From positions 11,241 to 75,240 of the forward strand of contig JBBSPV010000014.1 of NCBI GenBank assembly GCA_038258425.1: a stretch of DNA of 64,000 nucleotides, read 5' to 3'. The notes beneath the pieces were generated by a model. It was not told where the DNA came from and did no database searches. It saw nothing but the letters and a program-made list of their open reading frames with translations. Position numbers and translations under genes: made by a program. Source of the DNA: DATLGB01 sp038258425 (GTDB taxonomy: Bacteria > Actinomycetota > Thermoleophilia > Solirubrobacterales > Solirubrobacteraceae). Of this stretch, positions 56,663 to 64,000 are shown piece after piece. The first letter of the stretch is position 1, and each line of letters begins with the position of its first letter.

Positions 56663-57220
56663 GTGCGCCGGCCCCTGCCCCTCGTCCTGCTCGTCGTCGT
56701 CCTGCTGCTCGCTGGCGGCCAGGTCGTCGTGGACACGCGCGGGCGCGACGAGGCCCGTCTCGCCCCCGGAGGGCGCGCCGCCACCACCGCCGGCCGCGTC
56801 GTCACGGTCACGGACGGGGACACGCTGCGCGTCGACGTCGGTCGCGGCGGTGACGAGCGCGTGCGGCTGATCGGCATCGACACCCCGGAGCTGCACCGCC
56901 CGGAGACGCCGGTCGAGTGCGGCGCGCGGGCGGCAGCCGCCGCGATGGCCCGGCGGGCCGCCTCCCGGCGGGTCCGGCTCGTGGGCGATCCGACGCAGGA
57001 CGCCCGCGACCGCTACGGCCGCCGGCTGGCCTACGTGGAGCTCGCCGACGGCGAGGACCTCGGCGAGGCGATGGTCCGCGACGGCTGGGCCGAGCCCTAC
57101 GTCTACGACCGGACGCCGTTCGCGCGGGTCGGGCGCTACCGGCGCGCGGCGCGGGCCGCGGCGCGCGCCGGCCGCGGCGTGCACGGGGCCTGCGGCGGCA
57201 CGTTCCACTCGGCCGGCTGA
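56663..57220 (+). CDS. secreted thermonuclease-like nuclease
   Basis: The 185-residue protein has an N-terminal hydrophobic signal or anchor (about 4-22) and an SNase domain with V-T-D-G-D-T-L-R-V, V-R-L-I-G-I-D-T-P-E, D-R-Y-G-R-R-L-A-Y-V and M-V-R-D-G-W-A. The key Arg, Asp and Glu positions of staphylococcal nuclease seem present. GTG 56663 is the likely start. It probably degrades DNA or RNA outside the membrane. Confidence 0.88.
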   Translation: MRRPLPLVLLVVVLLLAGGQVVVDTRGRDEARLAPGGRAATTAGRVVTVTDGDTLRVDVGRGGDERVRLIGIDTPELHRPETPVECGARAAAAAMARRAASRRVRLVGDPTQDARDRYGRRLAYVELADGEDLGEAMVRDGWAEPYVYDRTPFARVGRYRRAARAAARAGRGVHGACGGTFHSAG

Positions 57221-57258
57221 CCGCCCGCCCCAGCCAGGCGGCCGGTACGCTGGCTGAC

Positions 57259-57807
57259 ATGGACCTGCCGGCCGCCGAGCGGGCCGCCCGAGCCATGCTC
57301 GAGGCCCTCGACATCGACACGGAGACGGACGGGCTGCGCGACACGCCGCGCCGCGTGGCCGCGGCCTACGCGGAGCAGCTGACGCCGGCGCCCTTCGTCG
57401 TGACGACGTTCCCGAACGACCGCGGCTACGACGAGCTCGTGGTCGTCCGCTCCATCGCCTTCCACTCGCTCTGCGAGCATCACCTCATGCCCTTCGTGGG
57501 CGTCGCGCACGTCGCCTACCTGCCCGGCGAGCGGATCGTCGGCCTCTCGAAGCTCGCCCGGGTCGTCGAGCACTTCGCTCGCGGCCTGCAGGTGCAGGAG
57601 CGGCTGACCGAACAGGTCGCCGACTGGCTCGAGGCCGAGTTGCACCCGCGCGGCGTCGGTGTGGTGCTCGACGCCGAGCACACCTGCATGACGCTGCGCG
57701 GCGTGCTCAAGCCCGGGTCGCGCACGACGACCTCGGCCCTGCGCGGCAGCGTCCGCAGCGATCCGCGGACGCGCTCGGAGTTCCTCCTGCTCGCCAAGGA
57801 CGGATAA
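57259..57807 (+). CDS. folE: GTP cyclohydrolase I
   Basis: FolE starts folate and pterin synthesis by converting GTP to dihydroneopterin triphosphate. The 182-residue protein has zinc-site motifs F-H-S-L-C-E-H-H-L-M-P-F and H-T-C-M, plus G-L-S-K-L-A-R-V-V-E-H-F-A-R and Q-V-Q-E-R-L-T. No ribosome site is clear before the ATG. Its neighbours share no pathway with it. Confidence 0.96.
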   Translation: MDLPAAERAARAMLEALDIDTETDGLRDTPRRVAAAYAEQLTPAPFVVTTFPNDRGYDELVVVRSIAFHSLCEHHLMPFVGVAHVAYLPGERIVGLSKLARVVEHFARGLQVQERLTEQVADWLEAELHPRGVGVVLDAEHTCMTLRGVLKPGSRTTTSALRGSVRSDPRTRSEFLLLAKDG

Positions 57808-57833
57808 GGCCCTCGAGCGGGTAGGTGCTCGGC

Positions 57834-58084
57834 ATGAGCGACGCGCACGACCGGCTGGCGGACGAGCGAGAGGCCGACGCCGACAGGCTCGCGGCCGAGA
57901 GTGGCCGGGTGGGCGACTCGATCGAGGACGCGAAGGCCAAGCTCCATCGCCTCGACGACGAGGCGATGATCCCGACGCCCATCGAGGACGCGGTCGGCGA
58001 CGAGGAGGACGCCCAGTCCGTCGAAGGGCCCGAGGACCCGGAGGGCGAGCCGCCGGCCGATCCCGAGGCGGATCCCGAGCGGGC

Positions 58085-58088
<4 letters not shown>
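57834..58088 (+). CDS. small acidic protein, unknown function
   Basis: The 84-residue protein has R-L-A-D-E-R-E-A-D-A-D-R-L, a short helix with E-D-A-K-A-K-L, and a Glu/Asp/Pro-rich end. No fold is recognised; similar short acidic proteins are common in actinobacteria. A GTG at 57825 is an alternative start. It overlaps purM by 4 nt, convergently. Confidence 0.5.
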
Positions 58089-59163
<1,075 letters not shown>

Positions 59164-59164
<1 letters not shown>

Positions 59165-59880
59165 CAGGCCCGGGAGTGTCGCAGGAGCACCAGCGCCAGC
59201 CCGGCCCGTTCGAGCACCCACGGGGTCAGCGGACCGCCCCGGTCCAGGGCCCGGGCGGCGGGAACGGCGGCGAGCGCCCCGGCGAAGCCGGCCGCGGCCT
59301 GCGCCCGCGTGCCGCCGCGGCCGGCGACTGCGAGCGCGCCGACGGTCACGGGCACGCCGACCTCGCGGGCGAGCCGGGGCGCCTCCCGCGGGGCGAAGCC
59401 CCGCAGCCGGGCGGCGGCGAGGGTCGCGCCGCTGCGCGAGACGCCCGGCCACAGCGCGGCGACCTGCGCGAGGCCGAGCCAGACTCCGTCGCGGGGCCCC
59501 GCCTCCCAGCGCGAGCGTGTCCCCCGGCGCGTCCCGCCCGCCGCCAGCAGGGCCGCCCCGGCGACCAGGCCGGCCGTCACGGGCAACCGGCGCCGGCGGC
59601 CGCCCCGCGCGAGTCCGGCCACGCTCGGCAGGGCACCGGCCGCGGCGTGCATGCCCAGGCGCCGGCCGTCCATCCGGCGCAAGACGGCCACCGCCTCCGC
59701 GCGGTACACGACGAGCATCGCGGCCACCGGGCCGACGTGCAGCGCCACGTCGTCGGCGGGCGCGCCGCGGCCGGTGAGCCGCCGGGCGGCGGCGAGGTGG
59801 CCGGAGGAGGAGACGGGGAGCAGCTCGGCCGCGCCGTGCAGCGCGGCCCCCGCGAGCGACGCCGGCCTACGTCGCGGCAT
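59164..59880 (-). CDS. divergent undecaprenyl-diphosphatase (UppP/BacA) homologue
   Basis: UppP recycles the lipid carrier for the cell wall. The 238-residue protein has the two signature regions, A-E-L-L-P-V-S-S-S-G-H-L (about 17-28) and P-G-V-S-R-S-G-A-T. It is shorter than the usual 265-275 residues, and the first acidic or Gln residue of the E/Q-x3-E catalytic motif is His here (H-G-A-A-E). Activity may be altered. It lies between dedA and purM with overlaps on both sides. Confidence 0.78.
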
Positions 59881-60511
59881 CGGTCGCCGGCGGGCTCCCG
59901 CCGCGCCGGCGCCGCACGACGAGCCAGGCGAGGCCGGCGAGGATCGCCGCCGCGACGGCGTAGTCGAGGTAGTGCAGGTGCTGCTTCCAGTCCGTCCAGT
60001 TCGCGCCCGCCTGCTTGCCGATGAAGGCCAGCAGCAGCACCCAGGGGATGCAGCCGAGGGTCGTGAGCAGCGTGAAGCGCCAGAACGGCATCCGCGCGAC
60101 GCCCGCGGGCAGCGAGATGAAGGTCCGGATGATCGGCAGCATGCGGCTGAAGAACACGGTCGCCGCGCCGTAGCGCTGAAACCAGTCGTCGGCCCAGCGC
60201 AGGTGCTTGGCCTTGATGTGGAGCTTCGCGCCGTGCCGCTCGAGCACGTCGACGCGGCCGTAGTAGCCGATGGCGTAGGCGATCCAGGAGCCGACGACGT
60301 TCGCCGCGACGCCCACCGCGACGAGCTCGAACAGCGACCAGCGGCCGTCCGCCGCGCCGAAGCCCGCGAAGAGCATGGTGCCCTCCGACGGGATCGGGAT
60401 GCAGGCGCTCTCGAGCAGCATGAGCACGAAGACCCCGGCGAGGCCGATCGCGTCGATGATCTTCACCGCGAGGTCGACGAGCCCGTCGGTGATGGCGGCG
60501 TGGAGGAGCAC
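59867..60511 (-). CDS. DedA-family membrane protein
   Basis: The 214-residue protein has L-E-S-A-C-I-P-I-P-S-E near the start, G-x-x-I-A-Y-A-I-G-Y-Y-G-R, F-x-R-M-L-P-I-I-R-T-F-I-S-L-P-A-G, and four to six membrane segments. DedA/DUF368-related proteins recycle lipid carriers or keep membrane potential. It overlaps the UppP-like gene, a lipid-carrier theme they may share. Start is GTG. Confidence 0.9.
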   Translation of the reverse strand: MLLHAAITDGLVDLAVKIIDAIGLAGVFVLMLLESACIPIPSEGTMLFAGFGAADGRWSLFELVAVGVAANVVGSWIAYAIGYYGRVDVLERHGAKLHIKAKHLRWADDWFQRYGAATVFFSRMLPIIRTFISLPAGVARMPFWRFTLLTTLGCIPWVLLLAFIGKQAGANWTDWKQHLHYLDYAVAAAILAGLAWLVVRRRRGGSPPATDAAT

Positions 60512-60578
60512 GACGCGCGAAGGCTAGCGATGGACCGGTGAGCGGAGCGTGAGTCGCACCCGCCGTACGCTCGGGGCG

Positions 60579-61589
60579 ATGCGCGTCTGGGTCGACCTCA
60601 CCAACTCCCCGCACGTGCTCGTCCTGCGGCCGGTGATCGAGGACCTGCGCCGCCGCGGGGCCGAGGTGCAGATCACCGCGCGCGACTTCGCGCAGACCCT
60701 GGCGCTGTGCGAGCGCTTCGGCCTCGAGCACACGGCGATCGGCCGCCACCGGGGCGGTCGCCTCGGCGCCAAGGCCGTCGGTCTCGCCGACCGGTCCTAC
60801 GCGCTGACGCGCTGGGCCCGCGGCCGGCGCTTCGACCTCGCCCTCGGGCACGGCTCCAACGACGTGACGGTCGCCGCGCGGCTGCTCGGCGTCCCGGCCG
60901 CGACGACCTTCGACTACGAGTGGGCGCGGGTGCAGCACACGGTCAACTGCAGTCTCGCCCGGGCCGTCGTCGTCCCGGACGTCATCCCCTTCGAGCGCCT
61001 GCGTCCCTACGGCGCGCGGCGCGGGCGGACCCACGGCTATCCCGGCCTCAAGGAGGAGTACTACCTCGCCGACTTCGAGCCTTCGACGGTCGTGCTCGAC
61101 GAGCTCGGGCTCGACGCCGGCCGGCCGCTCGCCGTCGTGCGCACGCCGCCCGACGTGTCGCTCTACCACCGGTTCGAGAACGACCTGTTCCCGCGGGCGC
61201 TCGAGCACCTGCGCGAGCGCGCGCAGGTCGTCGTCCTGCCCCGCACGCCCGAGCAGCGGACCGCGCTCGCGCGCACGGGCGGCTACGTCGTGCCCGAGCG
61301 CGCCGTCGACGCCCAGTCGCTGATCGCCGCCGCCGGGCTCGTGGTCTCCGCGGGCGGGACGATGAACCGCGAGGCCGTCGCCCTAGGGACGCCCGTGTGG
61401 ACGACGTTCGGCGGCCGGCTCGGCGCGGTGGACGAGCGCCTGATCGCCCAGGGCCGGCTGCGCCGGCTCGAGCGCCCGGAGCAGCTCCAGGTCTGCTCGC
61501 CCAAGGCCACGGACGAGCGCGTGCGGCGCGACCCGGCCGGGCTCACCGACCGGCTCCTGCGCGCGCTCGACCGCCGCTCTCCGGGCTGA
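60579..61589 (+). CDS. DUF354-family protein, glycosyltransferase-like
   Basis: The 336-residue protein has the DUF354 start W-V-D-L-T-N-S-P-H-V-L-V-L-R-P-V-I, G-H-G-S-N-D-V, G-Y-P-G-L-K-E-E-Y-Y-L, and late S-A-G-G-T-M-N-R-E-A-V-A-L-G-T-P-V-W. This resembles the GT-B fold of MurG-like enzymes. It stands before a polysaccharide dehydratase gene, so a role in surface glycan synthesis is likely. Donor and acceptor are unknown. Confidence 0.8.
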   Translation: MRVWVDLTNSPHVLVLRPVIEDLRRRGAEVQITARDFAQTLALCERFGLEHTAIGRHRGGRLGAKAVGLADRSYALTRWARGRRFDLALGHGSNDVTVAARLLGVPAATTFDYEWARVQHTVNCSLARAVVVPDVIPFERLRPYGARRGRTHGYPGLKEEYYLADFEPSTVVLDELGLDAGRPLAVVRTPPDVSLYHRFENDLFPRALEHLRERAQVVVLPRTPEQRTALARTGGYVVPERAVDAQSLIAAAGLVVSAGGTMNREAVALGTPVWTTFGGRLGAVDERLIAQGRLRRLERPEQLQVCSPKATDERVRRDPAGLTDRLLRALDRRSPG

Positions 61590-61605
61590 CGAATACCATT
61601 GCCGC

Positions 61606-63573
61606 ATGCGCCGCCGCCTGCGGTCAGTGGCCGTGCCCGTCCACCGTCACGCCCTGCCCCAAGTCGCGTTGGACGCCGCGCTCGTCGCCCTCGCCTACTT
61701 CGTCGCCTACCAGCTGCGCTTCGACGAGGGCGTCCCCGAGCGCTACGAGCAGCTCCTCGACCGCTCGCTGACCATCGCGGTCGCCACGAGCGTCGTCGTC
61801 TTCTGGGCCTTCGGGCTCTACCGCCACTGGTGGCGCTACACCTCCCAGCAGGAGTTCCTGCGCGTCGTCCAGGCGGTCTTCGTGGCCACGATGGTCACCG
61901 TCGGGCTGATCGCCGTCCTCGACCCGGCCTACGTCACCACCCCGCAGGGGCTGGAGGGCCTGAGCCCGCCCACGGGCGTCATCGCCCTGTTCTTCCTCCT
62001 CATGCTCGGCCTGCTCGTCGGCGCGCGCTTCGTCGTGCGGCTGTTCTACGACCGGCCCGTGGGCTCGCTCAAGCCGCGCCGCGGCGCCCGCAGCGTGCTG
62101 ATCGTCGGCGCGGGGGAGGGCGGCCGGCTCGTCCTCAAGGAGATCCTGCGCAACGCGAGCCTCGGGCTGCGGCCCGTCGGCTTCGTCGACGACGACCCGC
62201 GCAAGAGCGGGCTGCGCATCGCCGGCGTGCGGGTGCAAGGCTCGACGCGGCGGCTCGGCCGCATCCTCGACGACGTCGAGCCCGATGAGGTCCTGATCGC
62301 CATCCCGTCGGCGTCCGGCGCGCTGCGCGCGAAGGTCGTGACGGCGTGCCGCGAGCGCGGCGTGACCGTGCGGACGCTGCCGACGGTGTTCGAGCTGCTG
62401 CGCACGGGCGGCCGCATGGTGCGCCAGGTCCGCGAGGTGCGGGTGGAGGACGTGCTCGGGCGCGAGCCGGTGCGCATGGAGGTCGAGCGCCTCGGCGCCT
62501 ACCTGCGCGGCCGCTGCGTCATGGTCACGGGCGCCGGCGGGTCCATCGGTGCGGAGCTGTGCCGGCAGATCGCGCGCGTGCACCCGAGCCGCCTCGTGCT
62601 CGTCGACCACGCGGAGGACAACCTGTTCGCCATCGAGCGCGAGCTGGTCGAGGACCGCCACGTCCTGCACGCGCACCCGGTGCTGGCCGACTGCAAGGAG
62701 CGCGACCGGATGCGCGACGTGCTCGGCGAGCACCGGCCGGAGGTCGTCTTCCACGCGGCCGCCTACAAGCACGTCGGCATGATGGAGACCAACCCGGTCG
62801 AGGCCGTCCGCAACAACGCCCTGGCCACGCGGGTGCTCACCGAGCTCGCCGCGGAGGCCGGCGTGGGCACCTTCGTGCTCGTCTCCACGGACAAGGCGGT
62901 GACGCCGGCGACGGTCATGGGCGCCTCCAAGGCGCTCGCGGAGTGGCAGGTCGAGGCCGCCGCCGCGCGCCACCCGGAGACGATCTACACGGCGGTGCGC
63001 TTCGGCAACGTGCTCGGCTCCTCCGGATCCGTGGTCCCCATCTTCCGCCGCCAGATCGCCGCGGGCGGGCCGCTGACCGTGACCGACCCGGACATGACGC
63101 GCTACTTCATGACGATCCCGGAGGCCGTGCAGCTCATCGTCCAGGCCGGCTCGCTGGCCACGGGCGGTGAGGTGTTCGTGCTCGAGATGGGCGAGCCCGT
63201 CCGGATCATGGAGCTCGCGGACCAGATGATCCGCCTCTCCGGCCTCGAGCCGGGGCGCGACATCGCCATCGAGGTGGTCGGGCCGCGGCCGGGCGAGAAG
63301 CTCCACGAGGAGCTGTTCAACCCGTACGAGACGGGCGTCGCCACGGAGGCGCCCCGGATCCTGCGCGCCGAGCGCCGCGCGCTGGACCCGACGTGGGTCG
63401 AGCGGGCGTTCGACCACGTCGGTGCCCTCGTGGACGAGGGCGACGCCGCGACGCTGGCGGCGCGCGTGGCCGAGCTCGCGCTCGTGCGCGGGCGGGCGGA
63501 GGCGACCGGCGGCGAGCCCGAGCCCGACGGCGCCGTCGCCGCGGCGGGCGAGGCCGTCCCGGGGCAGGCGTGA
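61606..63573 (+). CDS. membrane-bound nucleotide-sugar 4,6-dehydratase (CapD/WbpM type)
   Basis: The 655-residue protein has four N-terminal membrane helices (about 20-150), a first Rossmann domain (V-L-I-V-G-A-G-E-G-G), and a second SDR domain with T-G-A-G-G-S-I-G. Catalytic S-T-D-K-A-V and M-G-A-S-K replace the usual Y-x3-K, as in WbpM/PglF/CapD. These convert UDP-GlcNAc to a 4-keto-6-deoxy sugar for surface glycans. It follows the DUF354 gene by 16 nt. Confidence 0.92.
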   Translation: MRRRLRSVAVPVHRHALPQVALDAALVALAYFVAYQLRFDEGVPERYEQLLDRSLTIAVATSVVVFWAFGLYRHWWRYTSQQEFLRVVQAVFVATMVTVGLIAVLDPAYVTTPQGLEGLSPPTGVIALFFLLMLGLLVGARFVVRLFYDRPVGSLKPRRGARSVLIVGAGEGGRLVLKEILRNASLGLRPVGFVDDDPRKSGLRIAGVRVQGSTRRLGRILDDVEPDEVLIAIPSASGALRAKVVTACRERGVTVRTLPTVFELLRTGGRMVRQVREVRVEDVLGREPVRMEVERLGAYLRGRCVMVTGAGGSIGAELCRQIARVHPSRLVLVDHAEDNLFAIERELVEDRHVLHAHPVLADCKERDRMRDVLGEHRPEVVFHAAAYKHVGMMETNPVEAVRNNALATRVLTELAAEAGVGTFVLVSTDKAVTPATVMGASKALAEWQVEAAAARHPETIYTAVRFGNVLGSSGSVVPIFRRQIAAGGPLTVTDPDMTRYFMTIPEAVQLIVQAGSLATGGEVFVLEMGEPVRIMELADQMIRLSGLEPGRDIAIEVVGPRPGEKLHEELFNPYETGVATEAPRILRAERRALDPTWVERAFDHVGALVDEGDAATLAARVAELALVRGRAEATGGEPEPDGAVAAAGEAVPGQA

Positions 63574-63582
63574 GCGGGTGAA

Positions 63583-63709
63583 GCGCGACCGCGCCATGTC
63601 CCAGGCGCGACCGCGCCGCCTCCGGCACCAGGCAACCCCTGGGGGTCCACCTCCGGCGGACACGGCTTGTCGCGCCACGATGGAGCGCGACCGCGCCGCC
63701 TCCGGCACC
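63583..63709 (+). repeat. intergenic repeat copies after the dehydratase gene
   Basis: GCGCGACCGCGCC occurs three times (63583, 63605, 63685). The last two copies extend to a 25-bp unit with CGCCTCCGGCACC and lie 80 bp apart. Between them is the 17-mer also found at 9103. The gap (63574-63729) has no gene. Confidence 0.7.
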
Positions 63710-63729
63710 CCTAGGATGCCGTCCTTCGC

Positions 63730-64000
63730 ATGACCATCGTCGCGATCACCCGGTCCGACCTCATCGTGCGAGGCGGGGCGTACGCGGGCCTCGCGGCCTT
63801 CTTCGGGCTCGCGGTCCTCACGGTCCTCTACTTCGCCCAGGCGCGCGAGCTCAAGCGCCTGCGCGAGTGGGCCGGGCGGGCGCCCGAACGCGCCCAGGAC
63901 CTCGAGGAGCGCGTCGTCGCCCAGGCGGACGCCGCCCGCCGCGCCCGGCCCGGGTCCGCCCCGGCCACCGCCGCGGCGGCGACCACCACGCCCGCCGCCG
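63730..64000 (+). CDS. membrane protein with coiled-coil, partial
   Basis: Ninety residues are visible before the window ends. A short start is followed by one membrane helix (about 19-40, Y-A-G-L-A-A-F-F-G-L-A-V-L-T-V-L-Y-F), then a basic-acidic coiled-coil stretch (A-R-E-L-K-R-L-R-E-W-A-G-R-A-P-E) and an Ala/Thr/Pro-rich linker. No family is recognised; the layout fits a single-pass anchor for an extracytoplasmic or cytoplasmic domain beyond the edge. Confidence 0.55.
   Translation, partial: MTIVAITRSDLIVRGGAYAGLAAFFGLAVLTVLYFAQARELKRLREWAGRAPERAQDLEERVVAQADAARRARPGSAPATAAAATTTPAA

Overview
This is a high-GC (visually above 70 percent) chromosomal segment centred on the replication origin of an actinobacterium. 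The gene order rpmH-rnpA-yidD-yidC-jag-rsmG-parA-parB facing dnaA-dnaN-recF-dciA-gyrB-gyrA, the fhaA-fhaB-pstP-rodA-pbpA-pknB signalling and cell-wall block, menaquinone genes, many GTG starts and 4-nt ATGA/GTGA gene overlaps point to Actinobacteriota. A b6c-type quinol oxidase, an E. coli-sized GyrB and several deep-branching traits suggest class Thermoleophilia (Solirubrobacterales-like). The class assignment is inference; no rRNA is present.

Layout. 1-2.7 kb: a cut-off VapC-type toxin with its Phd/YefM-type antitoxin, tRNA-Lys, a TPR membrane protein and tatC-tatA. 3.2-7.2 kb: polyprenyl diphosphate synthase, menG and a split cytochrome b6c complex (Rieske, b6, subunit IV fused to cytochrome c), that is menaquinone synthesis plus the enzyme that uses it. 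7.2-11.3 kb: a haem cluster (hemL, a fused siroheme-decarboxylase-like protein, hemB). 11.3-22 kb: an ABC exporter, an AI-2E-family permease, ymdB, a phosphodiesterase, an aminotransferase, a Ddl-like ligase and other housekeeping genes, interrupted by an unusual short repeat family that starts on stop codons. 22-22.8 kb: decayed genes and tRNA-Ile. 22.8-36.7 kb: the origin region with partition, RNA and membrane-insertion genes on the minus strand and replication genes on the plus strand.

36.74-37.09 kb has no conventional gene but holds a candidate structured RNA with a 14-residue leader ORF, an extremely long Shine-Dalgarno sequence and a terminator. 37-42.9 kb is mixed metabolism and regulation (AlkZ-like protein, TetR, SnoaL-like proteins, HNH nuclease, pheA). 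43-54.4 kb is the Ser/Thr phospho-signalling and peptidoglycan block: three kinases, two FHA proteins, a PP2C phosphatase, a SEDS glycosyltransferase, a PBP and a classical Ddl. 54.5-64 kb carries a FliA/WhiG-type sigma factor with a FlaG-like neighbour, a secreted nuclease, folE, purM, a UppP-like protein, DedA and a polysaccharide-type dehydratase.

Most notable: the stop-codon-anchored repeat family (3.1-17.4 kb, perhaps 47.3 kb), the structured RNA after gyrA, a parS palindrome split by 13 bp, an altered DnaA recognition helix beside unusual GTGCACA repeats, and a fused siroheme decarboxylase inside a hem cluster. Start codons were chosen by Shine-Dalgarno position, overlap and family length, and many are uncertain. 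Nothing here was checked against a database.
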